The position numbers and the translations under genes were made by a program. From Raineya orbicola (lineage in GTDB: Bacteria > Bacteroidota > Bacteroidia > Cytophagales > Thermonemataceae): a stretch of 42,810 bases of DNA. Numbering within the stretch: the first letter of the stretch is position 1; the number at the start of each line of letters is the position of its first letter. Positions 1 through 9,182 of the stretch are shown one piece after another. Below the pieces are notes generated by a model. That model did no database searches. It was not told the origin of the DNA and was given only the letters and a program-made list of their open reading frames with translations. The stretch lies in assembly GCF_002843425.1 (NCBI RefSeq), contig NZ_NKXO01000031.1:1-42810 (forward strand). The letters run 5' to 3'.

Positions 1-120
1 GTCAATTTGTGGTCTGGAATTATTGCCTACAAATTCCTAGATAAAAAGCCCACTATTAGAGATTTTCAAGAAAAAAATCTACTTACAAATTTTGAACTTT
101 TTCAAGATATTGCCGCTTAA
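1..120 (+). CDS. Probable IS transposase, C-terminal end only (partial)
   Basis: An open frame enters from the left edge and stops at 118-120, giving 39 residues with the signature NLWSGIIAYKFLDKKPTI. This resembles the C-terminal end of IS transposases (I think of IS982-like proteins, from memory). The rest of the gene lies outside the window. Immediately after the stop, the DNA reads in frame into a PKD-type surface protein that lacks its own beginning, so the insertion sequence probably ends within a few bases of 120. The family assignment is weak because only the tail is visible; the insertion interpretation is stronger. Confidence 0.45.
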   Translation, partial: VNLWSGIIAYKFLDKKPTIRDFQEKNLLTNFELFQDIAA

Positions 121-197
121 CTCACGTTAAATTTAGGTATACCGACTCGCAAGGTTGTACAGGAGAAAGCCCTGTAAAACAATTTTTCTTAGACCCA

Positions 198-3100
198 ATG
201 CCAATACCTACTTTCACGGGTTTGCAAGCTAATTATTGCGAAGGAAATGCCACACTTAATCTCACTCCTTCTTTCAATATTACTGATGAAATTTTCAATC
301 CTAACAATGGCTTTTTTGAGGTTTTAGATGCATCTAATAATGTAGTACGTATTTTTCCGAATGGAGTAAATACGCTAAATCTGAATAGCCCTCCTCTAAC
401 TCCTAATGATGGTTACCGAGTGAGATACACCTATCAAACAAATAGAGGTTGTACAGCTCAAAGCACTACACAAATTTTTAATATAAAGTCTCTACCTATT
501 GTAACTTTTACAGGGATCAATGACGGAGATGAATTTTGCCGAAATGCACCTAACGTAACTTTACAGGGAGTTGTAAATGGTACTCCTAACTCGGGTGGGG
601 TATTCAGAATTAGACGTGTATCACCTTCGCCTACTGCTTTTGAAAATTTATATGTAGATAGAACATTCCGACCTACACAGCCATTGCCTTCGCAGACAGG
701 TTCTTCGCCAGGACTTTATGAGATAGAATACCGATTTAGTCAAGACTACCCAGGACCCATCTCTTGTGAAAATGTTACTTCCAAACAGGTGGTTATTCAC
801 GATTTACCTATACCAAACTTTGAGTTTCCTGCCGCTTATCAGACAAGTTCTACAACTGCTTCTATTTGTAGGGACCAAAATACTATTACGCTTATTCCTT
901 CGGTAAATGGCTTACCTCCCACTATACCTATGAATGGAAGATTCAGGATAACTCGCATAGCACCCACACTGCAAGCTCCTTTTGATATGGCTTTTGGCTT
1001 GAATATCATAGATTTTGCTTCCCCGCAATTCAATATTCCTACTTTTACCACAGACGCTTATGTGTATGAAATTCAGTATTCTTACACAGATGCAAATACC
1101 TGTAACGATATTTCAACTCAAAAAACACTTACCGTAAATCCTAGTCCAACACTTACGCTTGCTAATATTCAAATCTCCAACCGATGTTTAGGCGAAACAA
1201 CGCAATTTGTTGTTACCTCTCCGCTTCCTATTAGCACCTATGAATGGTCGGGAACTGAAATTTCTCTGACTACGACCACTTCCAATGCCTTTTCATTCGC
1301 TTATAGTTCTACGGGTACCAAAAACGTGACCCTTGTAGTAACCAATGCTCAGGGCTGTAAGCAAACGCTTAATTTCAGCATAGAAATTAAAAACAAACCT
1401 AATGCTAATTTTAACTTTATAGGTCAGTGTTTGGGTTCTCCTACGCAATTTACCGACCAAACAACCATTCTGCCCGGTGGCGACCCCATTGTAAGCTGGC
1501 TTTGGAATTTTGGGGATAGCAATACTTCTACCTTGCAAAATCCTACTCATACTTATACTGCCCCAGGCGTGTATAATGTTTCTCTTACCGTACAGACCAG
1601 CAGTAATCCCGATTTGAGCTGTCCTGTAACTATCAGCAAACAAATTACTATTTTTCCGCAGTATGTTGTAACTAATGCAAGCCCATACACCGAAAATTTT
1701 AATGTTACTAATGGCTCTTGGATTGTTGGAAAAACCAACCCTACTGCTCCTTCTTGGCAATGGGGTACAATGACAGCAACAGGTGGCAAAATCACTCCTA
1801 CCGATGGGGCTTATTGGCGAACTTTCAAGGGGGTAAGCAATATTGAGCAATACAATGGCAATGAACAGTCGTTTTTAGAAACACCTTGCTTTGATATTAG
1901 CAACTTGGATAGACCTGTTATCAATTTTGATTATTGGGTAGATACTCGCCCCGACCAAGATGGTATTTCTGTACTTTACACTACCAATGATGGTATGTCT
2001 TGGAAACTTCTTGGAAACGTCAATCAAGGGTTAGAATGGTTCAATTCTGCGGGAATTACAGGCTTGCCCGGTACAGGAACACCTGGGCTCATCAACGGTA
2101 CCGTAAGGGGCTGGTCAGGCGATACCCAAACTGCTTGGAAAACAGCACGCTTTATTCTTGACCAAGTAAAGCAAGAAGCGGGAGCAGGTGGAAGAGTACG
2201 TTTCCGTTTTGTACTTGGAAGCCTTAATTTTCCCATAGATAATACCGACAAATATGATGGTTTTGCCATTGATAATTTCCAAATTAAAAGCAGAAATCGC
2301 AGAATTTTACTTGAACATTTTACCAATGCAGGGGCTCCTAATGCAAGTGCCGAAGACGCTTTCATCAATAATATTGCTACGCTTCGTCCCGAAAGCGTTA
2401 ATATTCGTTTTCATACCAGTTTTCCTAATGCCAATGACCCTCTGAATAAAGACAATACCGTAGACCCCAGTGCCAGAGCTTTTCATTATGGCATTTCTCA
2501 AACACCTCGTACTACTCGCGATGGGGCGGTGTTTCCTAATCTTTATTCTGTCATAGACCCTACATTGCTTGAATACGACAAACGCTCTTTGGTGCCTTCA
2601 CCTTTTGAAATACAAGTAGTATTCGGCAATAATCCTCCTGAACTGCTGAATATAGGGGCAATTATCAGAGCAGTAGAAAACTTGAATAGACCTGTTTTGG
2701 TACAAATAGCTATTATAGAAAAAGAAGTACAAGGTAATGTAATTGGCTTGCCCGGAAATACTTACTACAATGTTGTAAAAAGACTTTTACCTGATGCGGC
2801 AGGTACGCGTATCAACACGAATTGGATAAAAAATGTTACACAAGCTACCATTAATCAATCGTACAACCCCACGAATTTCTATGACATCAATAAAATTGCT
2901 GTGGTAGTTTTTGTACAGGACGAGGAAACCAAAGAAATCTATCAAAGTATTTACATAGAACCTACAACCATACCTAGTGGCATTACTGCTTTGCACAACG
3001 ATTTATCAGGTGCTATTACTCTTTATCCAAATCCAGCCCAAAATGTGGTATTCATAGAACTTCCCAATACGTTGAATGAGCTCAACTACGAGTTATTTGA

Positions 3101-3248
3101 TGCTTTGGGTAAAAGCCTACTAACTGGAAAGGCAAAAATTGGTAAAAATGAGTTATCTACTCAAAACCTTTCCGAGGGAATGTACTTGCTCAAGTTTTAC
3201 AACGAACAAGGAAAAGTGGGATACAAAAAATTTATTATTCAGCGATAG
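198..3248 (+). CDS. PKD-domain surface/secreted protein with T9SS type A sorting domain, 5'-truncated by an insertion
   Basis: The frame is open from position 96. Homologous protein sequence is visible from about 121 (FRYTDSQGC, matching the internal repeat YRVRYTYQTNRGC), so the ATG at 198 is only a convenient internal start and no signal peptide is present. Visible parts, numbered from 198: Cys-containing repeat modules at about 1-395, a PKD domain at about 400-487 (WLWNFGDSNTSTLQNPTHTY), a jelly-roll/MAM-like region at about 530-695, an Omp28-like segment from about 700 (ILLEHFTNAGAPNAS), and a C-terminal T9SS type A sorting domain at about 941-1016 (LYPNPAQN to KKFIIQ). The intact protein would be exported through the T9SS and anchored or released at the cell surface. 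This copy is probably non-functional unless its 5' part is restored upstream of the insertion. The next gene starts 18 bases downstream. Confidence 0.8.
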   Translation: MPIPTFTGLQANYCEGNATLNLTPSFNITDEIFNPNNGFFEVLDASNNVVRIFPNGVNTLNLNSPPLTPNDGYRVRYTYQTNRGCTAQSTTQIFNIKSLPIVTFTGINDGDEFCRNAPNVTLQGVVNGTPNSGGVFRIRRVSPSPTAFENLYVDRTFRPTQPLPSQTGSSPGLYEIEYRFSQDYPGPISCENVTSKQVVIHDLPIPNFEFPAAYQTSSTTASICRDQNTITLIPSVNGLPPTIPMNGRFRITRIAPTLQAPFDMAFGLNIIDFASPQFNIPTFTTDAYVYEIQYSYTDANTCNDISTQKTLTVNPSPTLTLANIQISNRCLGETTQFVVTSPLPISTYEWSGTEISLTTTTSNAFSFAYSSTGTKNVTLVVTNAQGCKQTLNFSIEIKNKPNANFNFIGQCLGSPTQFTDQTTILPGGDPIVSWLWNFGDSNTSTLQNPTHTYTAPGVYNVSLTVQTSSNPDLSCPVTISKQITIFPQYVVTNASPYTENFNVTNGSWIVGKTNPTAPSWQWGTMTATGGKITPTDGAYWRTFKGVSNIEQYNGNEQSFLETPCFDISNLDRPVINFDYWVDTRPDQDGISVLYTTNDGMSWKLLGNVNQGLEWFNSAGITGLPGTGTPGLINGTVRGWSGDTQTAWKTARFILDQVKQEAGAGGRVRFRFVLGSLNFPIDNTDKYDGFAIDNFQIKSRNRRILLEHFTNAGAPNASAEDAFINNIATLRPESVNIRFHTSFPNANDPLNKDNTVDPSARAFHYGISQTPRTTRDGAVFPNLYSVIDPTLLEYDKRSLVPSPFEIQVVFGNNPPELLNIGAIIRAVENLNRPVLVQIAIIEKEVQGNVIGLPGNTYYNVVKRLLPDAAGTRINTNWIKNVTQATINQSYNPTNFYDINKIAVVVFVQDEETKEIYQSIYIEPTTIPSGITALHNDLSGAITLYPNPAQNVVFIELPNTLNELNYELFDALGKSLLTGKAKIGKNELSTQNLSEGMYLLKFYNEQGKVGYKKFIIQR

Positions 3249-3266
3249 GCTAAACAAGAGGCTATT

Positions 3267-6200
3267 ATGCAAGCAAGTATTTTAGAGAATTACACCGCTA
3301 CCGAAACCGCATTTAATCCCTTTCCCGGTCTTAGACCTTTTACGATTGAAGAGAGTCATCTTTTCTTTGGGCGAGAAGGGCAAAGTGATGAAGTTTTGAT
3401 GAAACTATACGAAAATCGCTTTGTTGCGGTGGTAGGTCCTTCGGGAAGTGGTAAGTCTTCGTTTATTTATTGCGGGGTAATCCCTATTCTCTATGGAGGC
3501 TTTGTGGCAAATAAAACCTCTAATTGGAATGTAGTAGTGGCTCGTCCGGGTGCTTCGCCTATTGAGAACTTGGCAGAAGCCATTTTCAAGAAAATGCACA
3601 CGCAAGATTTGAATGAAGAAGACAAAATTATTCGTAAAAAAATTATTGCCACCTTACTGCGTAGTAGTTCTTTGGGGCTGATTGAAGTGATACTGAACAC
3701 CCCTGAATTTTCTGAGCAAAATACGCTTATTCTCATTGACCAATTTGAAGAACTTTTCCGTTTTCGCAAACAAGATGATGCAGAGGCTATTAACGAGGCT
3801 CTCAATTTCGTAAATTTACTGATGGAAGCTATCAGGTACGAAGGTCTGCCTATTTATGTAGCAATTACGATGCGTTCTGATTTTATTGGGGAGTGTGCTT
3901 TTTTCCCCGATTTAACCAAAGCCATCAACAATAGCTACTATATGATACCACAAATGACACGCGAGCAGAAGCGTATGGCTATCATAGGACCTGTAGCAGT
4001 AGGCGGTGCTGAAATCACACCTCGCTTGGTACAACGCTTGCTGAATGACTTGGGCGATAATCCTGACCAACTACCCATTCTGCAACATTCACTAATGCGT
4101 ACTTGGGATTATTGGATTAGGCATAAAGAGACAAATGAGCCCCTTGATGTACATCATTACGAAGCTATTGGCACAATGAAAGAAGCTCTTTCCTTACACG
4201 CCAATGAGGCTTATGATGAACTTACAGAAGCTCAAAAGCGAGTTTGTGAAAAACTTTTCAAAACTATTACAGAAAAAGGAGGAGACCAAAACCAAGGTAT
4301 ACGAAGACCCACTGCTCTCGGAGAAATTACGGCTATTATTGGAGCAAGACAAGAGGATATTATCACCGTTATTGATAAATTCAGAGAACCCGGACGCTCT
4401 CTTGTTACTCCTGCTTATGGTATTCCATTACACGCCAACTCTATTATTGATATTTCTCACGAAAGTTTGATGAGAATTTGGACGAGGCTCAAAAACTGGG
4501 TAGATGATGAAGCCGAAGCAGTGCAAATGTATCTCAGACTTTCGGAAGCTTCGGCTATGTACCAAGTAGGAAAGGCAGGTTTATGGAGACCTCCCGACTT
4601 GCAACTGGCTCTCAATTGGCGTGAAAAACATAAACCCACTTTGCTTTGGGCTCAAAGGCATAACCCCGCCTTTGAAAGAGCTATGGTTTTCTTGGATTAT
4701 AGCCAAAAAGAGTACGAAGCCGAACAACGCATCAAGGAAATGTTACAAAAAAGAACCTTGAAGCGTACTCGTATGACTGCTATTATTTTAGGGCTTTTTA
4801 CACTTGTAGCTATTGCTTTTTTGATTTACGCTTTGGCAAAAAGAGTGGAAGCAGACCAACAACGAGCCCGTGCCGAAGAGCAAAAATTGCTGGCTATTAA
4901 GCAAGAAAAATTAGCGAAAGAAAATGCCAAAGAGGCTATCAGACAAAAAGAAGAGGCTGAAAAAGCCCGTGAAGAAGCAGAAATACAAAAAAATCGTGCA
5001 GAAATAGCTAAAATTGAAGCAGAACAGCAAAGAGAAGAAGCTGAAAAGCAAAGAGAAATTGCCGAAAATCAAAGAAGAGAGGCTATCAAAGCCAAAGACG
5101 AAGCCAAAGCCAGTGAAGAGCGAGCCAAAGAAAATGCCAAAATCGCCGAAGAACGCCGCAAAGAAGCTGAAGCCGCTACCAAAGAAGCCAATCTGCAAAA
5201 AAATAGAGCTAAAAATCAGCGTTTGCTCTCTATTGCTCAAGCTATGGCTCTCAAATCCAAGCAACTTTCCGAAGACCCCGAGCTACAAGCCCTCAATGCT
5301 CAACAAGCCTACAAGTTTCATAGCGATAATGGCGGAAGCAAGTTCCACCCCGATATTTATCAAGGACTTTATTATGCTATCCGTACTTACGAAGGAGAAG
5401 ATTTTAATAAGCTAAAAGGACATACAGATTTTGTCAGAGCTATTGTGCCAGCCCAAACGGGCAAGTACGTATATTCGGCAGGCAGTGCTGGTGAGGTGCT
5501 TCGCTTTGATTTGGAAAATACTAAAAAGCAGGGTGAAGTTATTACTAAAAATAGTTATGTCAATAAAACTATGGCTATCAGCTATGACGGGCAATTTCTG
5601 GCAGTAGCGGGTAATGCTAATAAAATTCAAATTTTTGATGTAAAAGGTGAAAGCAAACGCTTGCAAAATAATATTGTTTTACCGCCTGAAATATCTGTTT
5701 GGTTCTTGGCGTATCCTTCTCGCTCCAACGAAGGGCTGGCTATTCTGGCTTCCAATAAAAAGATTTATTTTTACAATGGGAGAGAAGTAAAAACAATCGG
5801 TTCGCCCAAAGAACAAGTTACTTGTTTGGCTATTACTGCCGATGGAAAGCATATCATCACAGGTGATGCCAAAGGACAAGTGATATTTTGGAATATTCAA
5901 AACAACGAAGAAAAAATCTTTCTGACCGATAATCAGCCCATATCTGCTCTACGCGTCAGTCATAATGGTAAATGGCTTGCTGTGGGTAACGAGCAAGGAA
6001 AATTACGCTTGTATAACTTACAAAAAGAGAATGCCAAACCTATCAACCTTTTCGGACATAGCAGGCAAATTACAGATATTGTTTTTAGCAATGATGATGC
6101 TCAAATGGCTTCAGCCAGTATGGACAAAACCGTCAGGGTTTGGAATATGAACAATCTCAATAGCGAGCCAATGGTATTCAATGACTACAACACTTGGGTT

Positions 6201-6416
6201 ACTACGCTGAGTTTCAATGCAGATGGCTCTAAACTTATCGCAGGTACGCGTGATAAAGTGGTAAGATTTTGGTACACAGAAATCAGCAAGATGAGTGATT
6301 ATCTATGTGGTAAAATCAAAAAGAATATGAGTGATGAAGAATGGAAACGCTATGTAGCTGATGATGATGATGTACCTTATGAAAAAACTTGTGGCGATTT
6401 ACCTAAACGAGAGTAA
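3267..6416 (+). CDS. nSTAND-type NTPase with transmembrane helix, coiled coil and WD40 propeller
   Basis: A 1049-residue multidomain protein. The N-terminus is a STAND/AAA-like NTPase: the entry motif NPFPGLRPF is followed by HLFFGRE, Walker A GPSGSGKSS (K63) and Walker B TLILIDQFEELF at about 153-164. One transmembrane helix lies at about 503-524. It is followed by a long charged coiled coil (about 525-650, KAREEAEIQKN type) and then at least five WD40 repeats from about 715 to the end (for example DKTVRVWN, DGKHIITGDAKGQVIFWN). STAND proteins are signal-sensing ATPase switches and the WD40 part is normally the sensor or scaffold. The membrane helix would place the two halves on opposite sides of the inner membrane or anchor them to it. 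It follows the truncated surface protein by 18 bases. The ligand and output are unknown. Confidence 0.85.
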   Translation: MQASILENYTATETAFNPFPGLRPFTIEESHLFFGREGQSDEVLMKLYENRFVAVVGPSGSGKSSFIYCGVIPILYGGFVANKTSNWNVVVARPGASPIENLAEAIFKKMHTQDLNEEDKIIRKKIIATLLRSSSLGLIEVILNTPEFSEQNTLILIDQFEELFRFRKQDDAEAINEALNFVNLLMEAIRYEGLPIYVAITMRSDFIGECAFFPDLTKAINNSYYMIPQMTREQKRMAIIGPVAVGGAEITPRLVQRLLNDLGDNPDQLPILQHSLMRTWDYWIRHKETNEPLDVHHYEAIGTMKEALSLHANEAYDELTEAQKRVCEKLFKTITEKGGDQNQGIRRPTALGEITAIIGARQEDIITVIDKFREPGRSLVTPAYGIPLHANSIIDISHESLMRIWTRLKNWVDDEAEAVQMYLRLSEASAMYQVGKAGLWRPPDLQLALNWREKHKPTLLWAQRHNPAFERAMVFLDYSQKEYEAEQRIKEMLQKRTLKRTRMTAIILGLFTLVAIAFLIYALAKRVEADQQRARAEEQKLLAIKQEKLAKENAKEAIRQKEEAEKAREEAEIQKNRAEIAKIEAEQQREEAEKQREIAENQRREAIKAKDEAKASEERAKENAKIAEERRKEAEAATKEANLQKNRAKNQRLLSIAQAMALKSKQLSEDPELQALNAQQAYKFHSDNGGSKFHPDIYQGLYYAIRTYEGEDFNKLKGHTDFVRAIVPAQTGKYVYSAGSAGEVLRFDLENTKKQGEVITKNSYVNKTMAISYDGQFLAVAGNANKIQIFDVKGESKRLQNNIVLPPEISVWFLAYPSRSNEGLAILASNKKIYFYNGREVKTIGSPKEQVTCLAITADGKHIITGDAKGQVIFWNIQNNEEKIFLTDNQPISALRVSHNGKWLAVGNEQGKLRLYNLQKENAKPINLFGHSRQITDIVFSNDDAQMASASMDKTVRVWNMNNLNSEPMVFNDYNTWVTTLSFNADGSKLIAGTRDKVVRFWYTEISKMSDYLCGKIKKNMSDEEWKRYVADDDDVPYEKTCGDLPKRE

Positions 6417-6572
6417 AAATCCTGTAATTTTTTGATTTCAATTGAATGAATTGTAAGCAAAAAATAAAAATTTTTGAATGGTGGTAAATGTAATGGCTTT
6501 TGAACTTTTTTGAGCCTGCTGAATTTTTTGAGTCCAGATAACAAAGTTTTAACCCAAACAAGTCTAACACAA

Positions 6573-7697
6573 ATGAATAAATATTATTGGCGATACTTAC
6601 TACTATTAGGATTGTTTTTTACTGCTTGGCGGGTTTCGGCTCAGCAAGAGGGGCAGAGCGACTGCTCTATTAAATTGCAAGAAAGCGAGAACGCTTTTGA
6701 TGATGGTTCTTTGAGTAATTCTATCTTGCTATTAAAAGATTGTTTGGAAAAAGGCGATTTTAATCAGGAAGAACGTGTAAGGGCATACAGGTTGCTTACT
6801 ATTATCCATTTGTATCGTAATCAGGATAAAGAAGCAGAGGAATTTATGCACCAACTCCTGCGAACTAATCCTGAGTATCGCTTGCGTCCGAATGACCCCA
6901 CTGAATTTGCAGAACTTTACAGGAAATTTCGTATTCGTCCTTATTTAATTGTTGGTGGTAATGCAGGGGCTAATCTCTCTCAAATCAGAGTAACACAACT
7001 TTTCAGCACAGATAACCCCGCTAATCAAGAGATGCTTTACACTAATTTACTTGGTTTTCAGTTCGGTGGAATTATCTCTCGTCCTATTACCAACTTTATA
7101 GAAATTTTATTACAGCCCAATCTCGTATCTTATCGTTATCGCTTTGAGGCACAATATTTTGGTTTTGCAAGACTGCTTGCTACTGAAGCTCAAACTCGCT
7201 TTGATTTGCCCCTCATTCTCAAATATAACTTCAAAAATAAGTATAATTTCAATTTACTTGGTGTCAATCCATATGTTATGGCAGGAGCAACGCCCCATTT
7301 TTTAATATCTGCTTCTTTGAATGCCCAACGCAACGACATCAATCAAGATGGGGACGTGGAGCGTTCTGTAGAGGGGAAAGCTATTTCAATGAAAGAGTTA
7401 CGCAACTCTTTGACTTTTTCTGTTTTGGCTGGAATGGGCGTAGAATACAAAATAGGTTTAGGACATCTTTTTGTAGAATTGCGTTACCAAGCAGGTTTGA
7501 ATAATATGGTAAAGTCAGTCAATCGTTATATTTTACAAGAAGAAATTGCTCGGTATGGTTTTTTAGATAACGACTACACTTTAAGTGCCATAATGCTTTC
7601 GCTTGGGTATAATTACCCTCTATACAACCCAAAAATTCAAAAAAGAAAGCTAAAAAAAGTTTCCGAAGATATAAAAATTGAAAATCTTGATAAATAA
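6573..7697 (+). CDS. Outer-membrane beta-barrel protein with N-terminal TPR-like segment
   Basis: The start is set at the ATG at 6573, not the TTG at 6510, because it gives a clean signal peptide (MNKYYWRYLLLLGLFF...VSAQQ). Residues about 25-120 are helical, with a TPR-like pattern (LKDCLEKGDFNQEERVRAYRLLTIIHLYRNQDKEAEEF). From about 130 the protein alternates aromatic and glycine residues typical of the PorT/OMP_b-brl families (PYLIVGGNAGANLSQIRV, LAGMGVEYKIGLGHLFVELRY). The role is unknown; in Bacteroidota such genes often encode small outer-membrane barrels. It sits 156 bases after the STAND-WD40 gene and may belong to the same surface-related cluster. Confidence 0.7.
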   Translation: MNKYYWRYLLLLGLFFTAWRVSAQQEGQSDCSIKLQESENAFDDGSLSNSILLLKDCLEKGDFNQEERVRAYRLLTIIHLYRNQDKEAEEFMHQLLRTNPEYRLRPNDPTEFAELYRKFRIRPYLIVGGNAGANLSQIRVTQLFSTDNPANQEMLYTNLLGFQFGGIISRPITNFIEILLQPNLVSYRYRFEAQYFGFARLLATEAQTRFDLPLILKYNFKNKYNFNLLGVNPYVMAGATPHFLISASLNAQRNDINQDGDVERSVEGKAISMKELRNSLTFSVLAGMGVEYKIGLGHLFVELRYQAGLNNMVKSVNRYILQEEIARYGFLDNDYTLSAIMLSLGYNYPLYNPKIQKRKLKKVSEDIKIENLDK

Positions 7698-7855
7698 AAT
7701 ATTGTCTAATTTGAGTCAGTAATGAAACAAAATTGATTTTGGTAAGAAAAAGCCCAGAAGCACCCCCTTATTTCTTTGAGTTAAGGAGGGGTAAGGTAAA
7801 ACCAAATAATTTTGAATATTGATAGATTTTGACAAAAAGCTGAAAACTTTCGTTT
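7698..7855. repeat. Intergenic spacer with a degenerate palindromic repeat
   Basis: The 158-base gap contains a C-rich/G-rich imperfect inverted repeat near 7762-7795 (ccccctta ... taaggagggg) followed by gtaaaaccaaataattttg. A similar block, aaaggagggg followed by gtaaaatcaagtaataattttg, occurs in the gap at about 22170-22215. The shared order of motifs suggests two decayed copies of one intergenic repeat family. The first copy could also act as a weak terminator for the preceding gene. Confidence 0.35.
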
Positions 7856-9175
7856 ATGCAAAAAATATTACAAAAACTGCAAAATTTTTATCCTATAACT
7901 ATTGTTTGGGGCTTTAGCTTTTTTCTGATGATCCCAATAGCTTGCAAATTTAAGCCCAAAGTAAATCTTGACAATTCAGGAACATTTTACAAAATGTTAG
8001 GGGCTTTTGAAGGTGCAGAAGCCTATGATGTAGTTGAAAACTCTGATGGAACTTTGCTCGTTGCGGGTTCTGTGAATGTCAAAGATTTTGCTGATGATGG
8101 AAGTGAGTTTATTCGCACTATTGGCTATTTAGCCAAAACAGATGCTTTTGGAAATCTTTTGTGGGAAAAAAAACTAAATGCCAGAGCCGCCAAAGCCATT
8201 TACCCCGCAAGTTCGGGAGGCTGGTATGTAGGCATTGATAGCTCTTTTCAGGTAGGAAATACTTCTTATACCAACTTTGCTTTGATGAAAATAGATAATG
8301 ATGGAAATGTGCAGTGGGCAAAGAAATATCCTAATAACACTCGTTTTGAAAGGCTCAAAGGGATAGTCGTTTTTGAAGATATTGGTAATATTTATTTGTT
8401 TGGCGATTTTTCAGTTGCAGAAAATACTACGCAGGCAAAAATTTATTTAATAATCACTGACATAAATGGAAATTTTATCAATCAAAGCGAGTATGGGACT
8501 TTCGGCGTGGTAACACCAACAACGCCCGGTCCTAATCTTATTGGAAATGCTATGAGTGATAAATTCAGTAATAACTACCAAATCCTTGTTAGTGGTACTA
8601 CGGAGTTTTCGGGAGATAAAAAATTGGACATTAGAGTATTAAGAATGAGATTTACAGGCGGTAGTTTAGTTGCTACTGCTGATTTGACTAACTTGTTTGG
8701 TGGAATAGGGGACGATTTCGGTGAGCAGGTAATAACCACATCAGATAAAAACTTGCTTATTACTGGAACTATCAGTGCAGGAGAAAATGGAGGTAAAGAT
8801 ATATATGTGTCTAAAATTAGAGTTGTCAGAGAATTTGGCGATATATGGTCAGGCTGGGATATAGAGTGGGAAAAAAACCTAGGTGGAGGTGGAGATGACG
8901 AAGGTAAAACTATTACCCAAATGGACAATGGGGAATTTTTAGTAGCAGGAAACGTAGCTACCATAGGAAATGCAAAAGACATTTTACTCTATAAACTTGA
9001 TTTTTTTGGCAATGTAGTTTGGGAAAAGCAATTCGGTGGAACAAAAGACGATAAAGCACGCCGCATCAAGCAACTCGCCAATGGCGATATACTGATTTTA
9101 GGAACAATTGGTTTTGAGCAAGTAAATATGATTGCCCTTATCAGAACTGATAGAAATGGAAATTTAGTGAGATAA
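7856..9175 (+). CDS. Probable lipoprotein with beta-propeller-like repeats
   Basis: 439 residues. The N-terminus has a hydrophobic segment ending in IPIACK, which could be a lipoprotein signal although the -3 position is atypical. The body has repeated units of the form 'GGxxDD...GxxLVAGxxxxxGNAKDILLYKLDFFGNVVWEKQFGG', as in Bacteroidota proteins annotated as delta-60/SBBP repeat or beta-propeller lipoproteins. Such proteins are extracytoplasmic and their functions are mostly undefined. It ends 7 bases from a convergent gene. No enzymatic motif was seen. Confidence 0.65.
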   Translation: MQKILQKLQNFYPITIVWGFSFFLMIPIACKFKPKVNLDNSGTFYKMLGAFEGAEAYDVVENSDGTLLVAGSVNVKDFADDGSEFIRTIGYLAKTDAFGNLLWEKKLNARAAKAIYPASSGGWYVGIDSSFQVGNTSYTNFALMKIDNDGNVQWAKKYPNNTRFERLKGIVVFEDIGNIYLFGDFSVAENTTQAKIYLIITDINGNFINQSEYGTFGVVTPTTPGPNLIGNAMSDKFSNNYQILVSGTTEFSGDKKLDIRVLRMRFTGGSLVATADLTNLFGGIGDDFGEQVITTSDKNLLITGTISAGENGGKDIYVSKIRVVREFGDIWSGWDIEWEKNLGGGGDDEGKTITQMDNGEFLVAGNVATIGNAKDILLYKLDFFGNVVWEKQFGGTKDDKARRIKQLANGDILILGTIGFEQVNMIALIRTDRNGNLVR

Positions 9176-9182
9176 AAGTCTC

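Noticed and set aside
1293-1850. A 185-residue open frame on the minus strand
   Set aside because: Lies wholly opposite the PKD/T9SS gene and shows no family features.
4911-5264. Phe-rich open frame on the minus strand
   Set aside because: Reverse complement of the Lys/Glu-rich coiled coil, a common artefact.
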